Assembly: GCA_015485035.1 (NCBI GenBank)
Contig: WFUI01000202.1
Span: 1 to 7,016, forward strand
Direction of reading: 5' to 3'
DNA length: 7,016 nt
Source: Mariprofundus sp.
GTDB taxonomy: Bacteria > Pseudomonadota > Zetaproteobacteria > Mariprofundales > Mariprofundaceae
The position numbers and the translations under genes are program-made. Of the stretch, positions 1 to 6,538 are shown piece by piece. Numbering within the stretch: the first letter of the stretch is position 1; every line of letters starts with the position of its first letter. A model generated the notes under the pieces. The model had not been told where the DNA came from. It worked only from the letters and a program-made list of their open reading frames with translations, and did not search any database.

Positions 1-1160
1 GCGGCGAAGGCGGCGATGCCGGAACGCATGGATGTTTCGTCGATATCAAAGCACGGATGATGCAAAGGGAAGCGGGTTTCAGGACTGCTGCCGGTGCCAA
101 GGCGGAACAGACAGCCGGGGGTATCATGTAGAAACTCGGCAAAATCTTCACCCCCCATGGATGCTTCATTGATCTCGATAAGTTTTATATCAGGTGTGAT
201 TTGTTCAAATATATTATGAGCATGCTCCAATAACTTCGAGTTATTGGTTAGCACAGGCGTGGCCTGTCTGAGGTTGAACTGAGCCGTGGCACCCCAGGCT
301 TCCGCTGTTTGTCGGATGATTTGATTCATGCGGGCACGGACCTCCTCGTGGACTTCGGGATGCAGGCTGCGGAAGGTGCCCGAAAAGGTAATATGGTCGG
401 GAATGACATTGCCGGCATGGCCGCCATGAATCTGACCAATCGTCAGTACGGCAGGATGCAGAGGGTTGACCCTGCGCCCGACAATATGGTGCAGGGCCTG
501 AATGATATGGGTGGCGATCAGCACCACATCAATGCATTCATGAGGACGTGCGGCATGACCGCCGCGGCCCTGAATTTTGACATCGAACATATCGGCAGCA
601 GCGCACATTGGCCCTTCACGCAAACCGATCGATCCGGCCGGCAGATAGGGATATACATGCAGGGCGTATATCTGTTCCGGTTGAATATCCCTGAACAGGT
701 GATCGCGAAGCATGGCGGATGCACCCTGGCACGTCTCTTCGGCTGGCTGGAAAATAAATGCGATATTGTAATTCAGTTTGCTTTTGAAGCGCTCAAGCAC
801 CTGGACAAGGCCCAGCAGAATGGCTGTGTGCGCATCATGACCACAACTGTGTGAGATCCCATCGATACACGAGCTATAGGGACGCTGTTTGCCATCGGCA
901 ATGGGCAGTGCATCCATATCGGCGCGAAAAGCCAGCCACGGGTTTCTGTCATGCGTATTCAGACATGCCAGTACACCATATCCACCAATGCCCTGACGCA
1001 CATCCAGCCCCGGTTTCCGACATTTCTCTGCCACCAGTTTTGCAGTCTGTTGCTCCTGTCCGGAAAGCTCCGGCTGTCGGTGCAGCAGACGGCGAGTCTT
1101 CACCACTTCCGGCATCACTGCTTCAACAGCAGCATTCAGTTGTTCGGCAGTTACAGTCAT
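1..1160 (-). CDS. M20D-family amidohydrolase (hippurate / N-acyl-amino-acid hydrolase type), C-terminus cut by window edge
   Basis: This is probably a cytoplasmic metal-dependent amidohydrolase that removes an acyl or similar group from an amino acid or related amide. The true substrate cannot be read from sequence. I translated 386 residues, close to the roughly 390 usual for the family, so only about ten C-terminal residues should be missing. Metal-site motifs are all present: HSCGHDAHT with Cys106, His108 and His111; FQPAEE with Glu141/Glu142; and LHHPCFDIDE with His366. The dimerisation (lid) domain begins near residue 187 and holds GRGGHAARPH (197-206). GGEDFAEF (335-342) matches the usual GxEDF block. 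The ATG lies inside the stop codon of the upstream ligase gene (ATGA), and a G-rich stretch just before it can serve as the ribosome site, so translation is likely coupled. No odd or missing active-site residue was seen. Family assignment is firm; substrate is unknown. Confidence 0.93.
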   Translation of the reverse strand, partial: MTVTAEQLNAAVEAVMPEVVKTRRLLHRQPELSGQEQQTAKLVAEKCRKPGLDVRQGIGGYGVLACLNTHDRNPWLAFRADMDALPIADGKQRPYSSCIDGISHSCGHDAHTAILLGLVQVLERFKSKLNYNIAFIFQPAEETCQGASAMLRDHLFRDIQPEQIYALHVYPYLPAGSIGLREGPMCAAADMFDVKIQGRGGHAARPHECIDVVLIATHIIQALHHIVGRRVNPLHPAVLTIGQIHGGHAGNVIPDHITFSGTFRSLHPEVHEEVRARMNQIIRQTAEAWGATAQFNLRQATPVLTNNSKLLEHAHNIFEQITPDIKLIEINEASMGGEDFAEFLHDTPGCLFRLGTGSSPETRFPLHHPCFDIDETSMRSGIAAFA

Positions 1161-2272
1161 CCCCACCCATCCTGTTCACGCATGGCTTCTACCATTTGTG
1201 CAAAATTTTCTGAACGATCATACAGCTTACGCTGCATTTCCGCACCACCGCCGTATTGACGCCAGTGGGGAATACGGGAGGCAACGATAGTCAGTTCATC
1301 TGTGTCGGCTCCGTGCGTGGCAAGTTCATCCAGCCGTTTTTCAAGCCAGTCCAGTACTGTGATCAGTTCTTCGGTGAACGGATCAATCATGGTGGCATGC
1401 ATGCCGTAGCGGCAGGCACGCCAGCGGTTTTCGCGGATCAATGAGGGGTGTACCTGTGGAACTTCCTGCGGATTCATGGCGGCCATTGATTCAGCTCGTA
1501 CATAGGCAACGTAGGCTGCTGCATCGTCAAATGTACCCGGCATGTCGCCGATGCGGACTTCCAGCGTGCCGAAATCCGGATGCGGACGCATTTCCCACCA
1601 GATATCACGCACAGAATCAATACTGCCGGTAGCCATCAGGCGGGTGGTACAATGTTCAAAGTCGTGCCAGTCGGAAAAATAGAATGGCATGCCGCCCTGA
1701 CTCAATCCTTCGAAAATTTTAATGCGGCTGGCCATTAAACCGGTTTTTTCACCGTGCCAGAAGGGTGAGTTGGCCGATATGGCCAGAAAAACCGGCATGA
1801 TCGGCAACAGGTGATTCATGGCCCGGATACAGGTATCGCCATCGGGCATGCCGATGTGGGTGTGAATTCCACAGATATTGAAACGACGTGCGACCCAGCA
1901 CAGGCGTTTGAACAGTCGGGCATAGCGTGGATCATCACTGACCTGCTGGTCGCGCCAGTGTGAAAACGGATGCGTGGCGGAACTGAGCAGCGCGGTGTTT
2001 TTGTGTTGCAGTATGGTATCAACCTGCCCGTACAACTGACGCAATTGCTGCATGGCCGCAGGCGTGTTTGTCTGGATATCGGTATTGATTTCAACAATCG
2101 AGGTAAACAGTTCCGGTTTAATGCGCGGTGTGTCGCCTACCACGGCAAACACATCCGGTGCGGCTGGAATCTGGCTGCCGGAATGTTGATCCACGGTCAT
2201 CCATTCCATCTCCACGCCCAGCGTGCCGGATGTGGAAGCATGAAACGGAATGCCATGGATCATCTTATCCAT
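1157..2272 (-). CDS. ybdK: YbdK-type carboxylate-amine ligase (GCS2 family, putative glutamate-cysteine ligase 2)
   Basis: This belongs to the GCS2 family of ATP-dependent ligases that join a carboxylate to an amine. E. coli YbdK has only weak gamma-glutamylcysteine synthetase activity, so glutathione synthesis here would be a guess. From ATG 2272 the protein is 371 residues, against 372 for E. coli YbdK. Family landmarks in order are TLGVEMEW (17-24) with the conserved acidic pair Glu21/Glu23, HTHIG (137-141), the SANSPFWHGEKTG block, RPHPDFGTLEVRIGD (229-243), and RWRACRYGMHATMIDP toward the C-terminus. The start is uncertain: GTG 2275, ATG 2272 and ATG 2263 are all in frame just before the conserved region and none has a good Shine-Dalgarno site. 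The stop overlaps the start of the M20D amidohydrolase by ATGA, which puts both in one operon. The M48 protease gene diverges from it. The exact substrate is unknown. Confidence 0.92.
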   Translation of the reverse strand: MDKMIHGIPFHASTSGTLGVEMEWMTVDQHSGSQIPAAPDVFAVVGDTPRIKPELFTSIVEINTDIQTNTPAAMQQLRQLYGQVDTILQHKNTALLSSATHPFSHWRDQQVSDDPRYARLFKRLCWVARRFNICGIHTHIGMPDGDTCIRAMNHLLPIMPVFLAISANSPFWHGEKTGLMASRIKIFEGLSQGGMPFYFSDWHDFEHCTTRLMATGSIDSVRDIWWEMRPHPDFGTLEVRIGDMPGTFDDAAAYVAYVRAESMAAMNPQEVPQVHPSLIRENRWRACRYGMHATMIDPFTEELITVLDWLEKRLDELATHGADTDELTIVASRIPHWRQYGGGAEMQRKLYDRSENFAQMVEAMREQDGWG

Positions 2273-2278
2273 CACTCA

Positions 2279-2307
2279 ACTATAACGCTGATCGTCCTGC
2301 GAATGAA
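2279..2307 (-). promoter_or_regulatory. Candidate sigma-70 promoter for the ligase/amidohydrolase operon
   Basis: On the minus strand TTCATT (2302-2307) and TATAGT (2279-2284) are separated by 17 bases. The -10 is good and the -35 is weak. A transcript from here would begin near 2272, almost exactly at the proposed ATG, so it would be leaderless or would use the ATG at 2263. That makes the call uncertain. Confidence 0.25.
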
Positions 2308-2362
2308 GCATGGCGATGTTCTCGGATATTTTCGGTTATATGGGTTGGATGCAGTCGACAAA

Positions 2363-3286
2363 ATGAGTATGATGAGGCTGATGCGCCGATCAATTCTGTT
2401 GCTGATGACATTGTTCTTGTCCATCACCCTGTGGCTGGAACCGGCCTTGGCCGGCATATTTTCAGTCAGTGAGGCTGATGAGATTGCTATCGGGCGGGCG
2501 GCAGCTCAACAGGTGGAACAAAAGGCAAGGCTGCTGCAAGACAGGCGGGTTCAGCGTTACATTTCCCGACTGGGTCATGAACTGGCTGCACGCAGCGGAC
2601 GCCCGAATCTGCCGTGGCGATTTCGTGTGATTCGTGATAACAATATCAATGCATTTGCTCTGCCCGGCGGTTTTATCTATATCCATAGTAAAGTGCTGGA
2701 AACGGTCGGCAGTGAAGCGGAACTGGCCAGTGTGCTTGCGCATGAGATCGGCCATATTGAAGGCTATCATCACCGTGCTCAAATCGAGCGGGCGAAAAGA
2801 TATCAACTGGGACTCGGAGTACTCGGTGCTGTGCTTGGTCGGGGTGGCGGGGCGGATTATGCCATGATGGCCGGAAATCTGCTGGCGCAGGGGCAATTGA
2901 CCCGTTATTCGCGTCAATCCGAAGCTGATGCAGACAGGCGCGGTGTCATATTGCTGCAACGAGCGGGTTTTAATCCGATGGCGATGAGTCGCTTTCTGCA
3001 ACATCTGGTAAAACTGGAGCGGGGAAGCTCAGGAATGTTGTCCGCATTTTTTGCCGATCATCCCGATGCAGCCAGCCGTGTGGCTGTAACGCGCAATCAG
3101 GCACGTTTGCTGCCGCAACGTCTGTGGCGCAGGGACAGCCGTGCTTTCCGGCTTATAACGGGCCGTGCATCCCGCATTGAGCAGCGTTTCCGCCCCCAGC
3201 ATGGCGGATTGCGTATCCCTTCCAGGCCCGGGCAGGGTCATGATTCCCGGCGGCGGGACAGGGAAGGCGCGAGAATTATCCCCTGA
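2363..3286 (+). CDS. Exported M48-family zinc metalloprotease with arginine-rich tail
   Basis: This is a periplasmic (or envelope) zinc peptidase of the M48 family, the group that includes BepA and LoiP, which act in outer-membrane protein quality control. From ATG 2363 it has 307 residues. Residues 1-30 look like a signal peptide: Arg5, Arg8 and Arg9, a hydrophobic stretch 10-25, then PALA before Gly31. The zinc site is HEIGH at 127-131 (LAHEIGHIEG), with the third ligand Glu187 in SEADADRRG. The NAFALPGG block (96-103) and HP...R (233-239) are also typical. There is no TPR domain as in BepA; instead residues 240-307 are a basic tail with 18 arginines. No lipobox was seen. ATGs at 2369, 2372 and 2381 are alternative starts and no Shine-Dalgarno site is strong. 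The frame stays open upstream to 1970, but that part lies antisense to the ligase and I excluded it. The physiological substrate is unknown. Confidence 0.9.
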   Translation: MSMMRLMRRSILLLMTLFLSITLWLEPALAGIFSVSEADEIAIGRAAAQQVEQKARLLQDRRVQRYISRLGHELAARSGRPNLPWRFRVIRDNNINAFALPGGFIYIHSKVLETVGSEAELASVLAHEIGHIEGYHHRAQIERAKRYQLGLGVLGAVLGRGGGADYAMMAGNLLAQGQLTRYSRQSEADADRRGVILLQRAGFNPMAMSRFLQHLVKLERGSSGMLSAFFADHPDAASRVAVTRNQARLLPQRLWRRDSRAFRLITGRASRIEQRFRPQHGGLRIPSRPGQGHDSRRRDREGARIIP

Positions 3287-3334
3287 CACTGTTGAGCTGT
3301 TGAGAAACTCGCGGTTTACGTGGAGCGAAGCTTT

Positions 3335-3367
3335 TTGGTTTTATCAAACTGTTTAGTATGCTATGAT
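3335..3367 (+). promoter_or_regulatory. Probable promoter region of the response regulator gene
   Basis: Two overlapping sigma-70-like pairs are visible: TTGGTT (3335-3340), 16 bases, TATGCT (3357-3362); and TTTTAT (3339-3344), 17 bases, TATGAT (3362-3367). Neither -35 is perfect. The -10 elements are decent, and the site sits 23 bases or more before a well-marked start codon, in a locally AT-rich stretch. An inverted repeat AGTAT/ATACT (3355-3370) overlaps both -10 elements and could be an operator. Confidence 0.4.
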
Positions 3368-3381
3368 ACTTAACGCATACC

Positions 3382-3386
3382 GGAGG
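3382..3386 (+). promoter_or_regulatory. Ribosome binding site of the response regulator
   Basis: GGAGG lies 4 bases before ATG 3391. It is a strong Shine-Dalgarno match for a start codon that also fits the receiver-domain N-terminus, and it fixes this start. Confidence 0.75.
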
Positions 3387-3390
3387 CAGT

Positions 3391-3834
3391 ATGTGGTTTC
3401 ATATTGTTGATGATGAGCCGGAGTTGCGAGAAATATTGAGGGCTCTGGTGATAGCTGAGGGCTATAAATCTGCGTCATTCAAAAGCGCAGAAGCATATAT
3501 GGATTTTTTTACATCACCACAATATATCAAGCCGGTGGCTGTGATCATGGATAACAGGATGTCTGGCATGAATGGCATAGCATTGGCCAGATGGATCCGC
3601 AAACGGGCGTCTTTACAAAGAATTGTCATTACAACGGCAACGCTTGCGGATGTCGAAATGGTCAAGTCGGAGTTATGCTACGAATTACCCAAACCTTTCA
3701 AATATGAACAATTTAAAACAATGCTCCGGGGGCTGGTGGAGTGCGTAGAAACACATGAGGATGATCCCACGTGCTTCAAGGATGGAATATGCAGCTTCGG
3801 TCTGGAGCACCAGTGCCCGTTTTTTCATGCCTGA
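3391..3834 (+). CDS. Single-domain response regulator (CheY-like receiver) with cysteine-rich C-terminal tail
   Basis: This is a cytoplasmic phospho-acceptor protein of two-component signalling, 147 residues. The receiver domain fills about residues 1-117. Acidic pocket Asp7/Asp8, phospho-acceptor Asp54 in VIMDNRMSGMNG, switch Thr82 (ITTAT) and Lys101 in LPKPF are all present, so it should be phosphorylatable. The usual proline of the MPxxxG loop is Ser58 here. There is no DNA-binding or enzymatic output domain. After the receiver comes a 30-residue tail with Cys118, Cys128, Cys134 and Cys142 (spacing x9, x5, x7), ending HQCPFFHA; Cys96 is a fifth. The tail could bind metal or sense redox state, but that is inference. 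No histidine kinase is in the window. The gene is AT-richer (about 46% G+C over 3421-3840 by hand count) than rdgC and apaH downstream. It has its own likely promoter and a strong ribosome site. Partner and output are unknown. Confidence 0.9.
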   Translation: MWFHIVDDEPELREILRALVIAEGYKSASFKSAEAYMDFFTSPQYIKPVAVIMDNRMSGMNGIALARWIRKRASLQRIVITTATLADVEMVKSELCYELPKPFKYEQFKTMLRGLVECVETHEDDPTCFKDGICSFGLEHQCPFFHA

Positions 3835-3854
3835 CTGATTAACATTGGCAGGAA

Positions 3855-3876
3855 ATAGCGTTCGGTAGCACGCTAT
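3855..3876 (+). other. Hairpin in the gap between the response regulator and rdgC
   Basis: ATAGCG (3855-3860) and CGCTAT (3871-3876) form a perfect 6-bp stem with a 10-base loop, 20 bases after the response regulator stop codon. No T-run follows, so it is a poor intrinsic terminator; it might protect an mRNA 3' end or be chance. The rest of the 161-base gap shows only a lone TATATT (3970-3975) as a possible -10 for rdgC, without a convincing -35. Confidence 0.3.
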
Positions 3877-3995
3877 GTGATTGGTGATATCCGTGATTGT
3901 GATGTACCGGGTATTTGTTACATTGCGCCAGGCGGATCATTCCGACCCGCATACATCCCGGACACAATCTATATTACCCAAAGGACAGCCAATCG

Positions 3996-4898
3996 ATGTG
4001 GTTTAAAAATATACAGTTTTATAAATTTGAAGATGCCTTCAGGCTCAGTTCACAGCAACTGCATGAGAAACTGGAAGGGCGCAAGGCGCGCGATTGCGGG
4101 CAGATGGAAATGGCATGTCAGGGCTGGGCCAAGCCACTGGGGCATGCCGGGCAGATGCTGGTGCATGAAAGCGATGGTGCCTTGATGATCTGTTTGCGCC
4201 GTGAAGACAAGGTATTGCCTGCTTCTCTGGTACGCGAACAGGTGGAGGAACAGGCATTTCAGATCGAGCAGGAGGCGGGGCGTCCGGTCGGGCGCAAGGA
4301 AAAACGCGATATCAAGGATCAGGTGTTGCAGGAACTGTTACCCAAAGCGCTGGTGCGTGCCAGCCATACGTATGCCTGCATTCTGCCGAAGCAGGGCTGG
4401 CTGATTGTGAATGCGGCCAGTGCAAACAAGGCTGAAGAACTGATTGAAGTGCTGCGCAAAACACTGGGGACACTGAATGTGGTGTTACCGGCCACCAAAG
4501 AATCGCCTGAATCAGCCATGACACGCTGGCTGATGAATGATGCAACATTGCCACATGGTTTTGATGTGGAAGATGAATGCGAATTGCATGCGGGTGAAGG
4601 GGCCGAGGGCATTGTGCGTTGTAAATATATCGATGTATCGTCCGATGAAGTGCGGGCGCATGTGGCATCCGGCCGACGGGTGAAAAAGCTGGCCATGAAC
4701 TGGCGCGAGCGTTTGTCCTTCGTGTTGCAGGATGATTTGTCAGTCAAACGCATGCGTTTTGATTCAGCCATTGTGGATGAGGCCGGAGAAGCCGGTGATG
4801 ATGAGGTCAGCCGTTTTGATGCCGATTTTGCGATTATGGTAGCCGAACTGGCTGATTTTATCCCTGATTTGCTGGCGGCACTGGATACGGACGTTTAG
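3996..4898 (+). CDS. rdgC: Recombination-associated protein RdgC
   Basis: RdgC is a nucleoid-associated protein that forms a ring-shaped dimer around double-stranded DNA without sequence preference and limits RecA access and filament action. In E. coli it matters when replication restart is impaired, and in Neisseria for pilin variation. From ATG 3996 the protein is 300 residues, against 303 in E. coli. The N-terminus MWFKNIQFYKF is the family signature. Further matches are the stretch around MACQGWAKPLG, LRREDKVLPASLV, the KEKRDIKDQVLQELLPKAL region, VNAASANKAEEL, KLAMNWRERLSFVLQDDLSVKRM, and the C-terminal RFDADFAIMVAEL followed by a hydrophobic end. AAGGA (3981-3985), 10 bases upstream, supports this start; an in-frame ATG at 3915 would add 27 residues absent from the family and was rejected. 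apaH follows after 9 bases, probably in the same operon. The assignment is secure. Confidence 0.96.
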   Translation: MWFKNIQFYKFEDAFRLSSQQLHEKLEGRKARDCGQMEMACQGWAKPLGHAGQMLVHESDGALMICLRREDKVLPASLVREQVEEQAFQIEQEAGRPVGRKEKRDIKDQVLQELLPKALVRASHTYACILPKQGWLIVNAASANKAEELIEVLRKTLGTLNVVLPATKESPESAMTRWLMNDATLPHGFDVEDECELHAGEGAEGIVRCKYIDVSSDEVRAHVASGRRVKKLAMNWRERLSFVLQDDLSVKRMRFDSAIVDEAGEAGDDEVSRFDADFAIMVAELADFIPDLLAALDTDV

Positions 4899-4907
4899 GT
4901 TCAGGCC

Positions 4908-5723
4908 ATGGCTGTCTATGCGGTGGGGGATATTCAGGGCTGTTACAAGCCACTGAAGAAGTTACTCAAGAAAGTAAAATTCAATCCTGACAAGGATACA
5001 CTCTGGTGTGTCGGTGATCTGGTGAATCGCGGCCCCGATTCGTTGAAAACGCTGCGTTTTCTTAAAAGTCTCGGTGATGCCTGTATCTGTGTGCTGGGGA
5101 ACCATGATCTGCATTTACTGGAACTGGCTGCCGGTGGTTCGGATTATCGCCGTGATACGCTGATGCAGGTTATGAATGCGCCGGATCGTGATGAGTTGAT
5201 TGAATGGCTGCGCTTTCGCCCCATGCTTCATTACGATGCAAAGCTGGGTTGGTGCATGGTGCATGCCGGCTTGCATCCCGACTGGACACTGAAAAAAGCC
5301 CTGAAGCGTGCCCGGAAAGTTGAAAAAGAATTGCAGGGTAAGCACTGGAAAGAATTTTGCCGGCAATTGCATCATGTGAAATTCCCGCCCCGGAAACCGC
5401 ATAAGGGAGATCCGTCGCGGTTATTATTTGCAGCGGCTGTGATGACGCGTACACGTTATTGCACCAGCGACGGGCTGTTTAACTGGAATGTGCGCACCGG
5501 CGAGAGCAGTCGTTATCGCGATAAACCATGGTATGTGCATAAACGCGCGAAATGGCAGCGCAAGGTACATGTTGTGTACGGGCACTGGGCGGCTGCCGGG
5601 CTGGTCACGGATCAGCCACACGTATTGGGGCTGGACTCCGGCTGTGTCTGGGGCAATGCATTAACCCTGGCGAAGCTGCGCAAGCGGGGGAGATTTAAAA
5701 TCGTGGCGCAGGCGTATTTATGA
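4908..5723 (+). CDS. apaH: Symmetrical bis(5'-nucleosyl)-tetraphosphatase (diadenosine tetraphosphatase)
   Basis: ApaH splits Ap4A into two ADP and also removes Np4 caps from RNA 5' ends; it is a cytoplasmic enzyme of the calcineurin-like metallophosphatase superfamily. The 271 residues compare with 280 in E. coli. Metal and phosphate motifs run in order: GDIQG (7-11) with Asp8, GDLVNRGP (36-43) with Asp37, GNHDLH (64-69) with Asn65/His66, VHAG (118-121) with His119, and YGHWA (224-228) with His226. The first motif carries Gln10 where many metallophosphatases have His; this variant also occurs in other proteobacterial ApaH proteins, so I do not read it as loss of function. The gene starts 9 bases after rdgC, which implies co-transcription, with only a weak AGG as ribosome site. 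The usual apaG and ksgA neighbours are absent here. xthA converges on it across 29 bases. Confidence 0.96.
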   Translation: MAVYAVGDIQGCYKPLKKLLKKVKFNPDKDTLWCVGDLVNRGPDSLKTLRFLKSLGDACICVLGNHDLHLLELAAGGSDYRRDTLMQVMNAPDRDELIEWLRFRPMLHYDAKLGWCMVHAGLHPDWTLKKALKRARKVEKELQGKHWKEFCRQLHHVKFPPRKPHKGDPSRLLFAAAVMTRTRYCTSDGLFNWNVRTGESSRYRDKPWYVHKRAKWQRKVHVVYGHWAAAGLVTDQPHVLGLDSGCVWGNALTLAKLRKRGRFKIVAQAYL

Positions 5724-5726
5724 ATA

Positions 5727-5748
5727 AGTCGGGATAAACAGCCCGATT
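5727..5748. terminator. Possible bidirectional terminator hairpin between apaH and xthA
   Basis: TCGGG (5729-5733) pairs with CCCGA (5742-5746) around an 8-base loop, extended outward by a G-T and an A-T pair. It fills most of the 29-base gap between the convergent stop codons. The downstream stretches on either strand are T-containing but not clean T-runs, so strength is uncertain; position is the best argument. Confidence 0.45.
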
Positions 5749-5752
5749 CTGT

Positions 5753-6538
5753 TCAGGAATCTGAAAATGTGGCAGTCAGTGGCGCATGATCCGAGAACCA
5801 TGTATCAGTATAAACACCGACTTCTGTGGCCGATGCGGCTGTTTTTGCAGTACACATATGATAGTCGATACGCCAGCCGACATTATTGGCGCGTGCCTGG
5901 CCACGATTGGACCACCAGCTGTATTGTTCCTTGTCCGGATAAAGCTGACGGAAAATATCTGTAAATCCCGCCGTGATCCACTGGTCGAACCATGCCCGTT
6001 CCTCGGGTAGAAACCCCGAGTTCTTCTGGTTCCCGCGCCAGTTCTTCAGGTCGATGCGCTGGTGGGCGATGTTGATATCGCCGCAGACAATCAATTCACG
6101 GCCCTGATCTTTCAGTCGTTTGATCAGGGGAAGAAACTGTTCCAGAAATACCATCTTGCCGGCCTGCCGCTCGGGTGAACTGGAGCCGGATGGGAAATAG
6201 GCGGAGATGACGGACAGTTTTCCGAAATCCGCCATCACAAAGCGGCCTTCGGCATCAAAGCGGGACCAGTCGGTATCCGGATCAACAGAACCCAGGCCGA
6301 TATGCACGGCATCGGGTTGCTTCCGGGAATAGAGGGCAACGCCGGAATAACCCGGCTTTTCAGCGAAGTGATAATAGTACTGATAACCTGCGGGTCGGGC
6401 CGCTTCGGGGATTTGATGTTCGTGCGCCTTTAATTCCTGCAGGCATAACAAGTCGGCATGCTGTCCGGCAAACCAGTCCCAGAAACCTTTTTTGGTCGCA
6501 GCGCGTATGCCGTTCAGATTGGCGGTTATAATTTTCAT
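5753..6538 (-). CDS. xthA: Exodeoxyribonuclease III (XthA-type AP endonuclease)
   Basis: Exonuclease III is a Mg2+-dependent cytoplasmic repair enzyme. It cuts DNA at abasic sites, trims 3' blocking groups and degrades one strand of duplex DNA from the 3' end, in base excision and oxidative damage repair. The 261 residues are close to the 268 of E. coli. The N-terminus MKIITANLNGIRAA is typical. Catalytic residues are visible: Asn7, Glu35 in LCLQELK, Tyr114 in SAYFPSG, Asp154 and Asn156 in CGDINIAH, Asp225 in WRIDYH, and the C-terminal SDHAP with Asp250/His251. The insert ERAWFDQW and the WWSNRGQARANNVGWRIDY stretch are also characteristic. No Shine-Dalgarno site lies at the normal distance; the nearest, GGAGGG (6558-6563), is 19 bases away. 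The gene diverges from the ABC-F gene and converges on apaH. The family call is secure. Confidence 0.96.
   Translation of the reverse strand: MKIITANLNGIRAATKKGFWDWFAGQHADLLCLQELKAHEHQIPEAARPAGYQYYYHFAEKPGYSGVALYSRKQPDAVHIGLGSVDPDTDWSRFDAEGRFVMADFGKLSVISAYFPSGSSSPERQAGKMVFLEQFLPLIKRLKDQGRELIVCGDINIAHQRIDLKNWRGNQKNSGFLPEERAWFDQWITAGFTDIFRQLYPDKEQYSWWSNRGQARANNVGWRIDYHMCTAKTAASATEVGVYTDTWFSDHAPLTATFSDS

Noticed and set aside
309..1213. Two plus-strand open frames (309-854 and 851-1213) that look like tandem genes
   Set aside because: They are antisense to the M20D amidohydrolase, whose minus-strand translation shows all family motifs without a break. The plus-strand proteins match nothing I recognise.
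1970..2362. Upstream extension of the M48 protease frame to 1970
   Set aside because: It lies antisense to the N-terminal part of the ligase and would bury the signal peptide inside the protein; ATG 2363 gives a normal exported protein.
3305..3340. Terminator after the protease: AAAC/GTTT hairpin (3305-3317) and T-rich stretch from 3331
   Set aside because: The stem has only 4 bp and the T-rich stretch is 14 bases away, so it does not fit an intrinsic terminator.
3165..3356. Plus-strand frame overlapping the protease end as a frameshifted continuation
   Set aside because: Its translation is proline- and serine-rich without similarity to M48 C-termini I know, and it has no domain; I could not support a frameshift.
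3915..3995. Longer RdgC beginning at ATG 3915
   Set aside because: The RdgC family begins at MWFKN, and ATG 3996 has an AAGGA upstream; the extra 27 residues look like non-coding spacer.
3835..3995. SOS (LexA) box ahead of rdgC
   Set aside because: I looked for the CTGT-N8-ACAG pattern used in gammaproteobacteria and did not find it here or before xthA.
4929..4943. GDIQG in place of GDxHG in ApaH as a sign of a dead or altered enzyme
   Set aside because: The same Gln variant is found in other proteobacterial ApaH proteins, and the remaining metal ligands are present.
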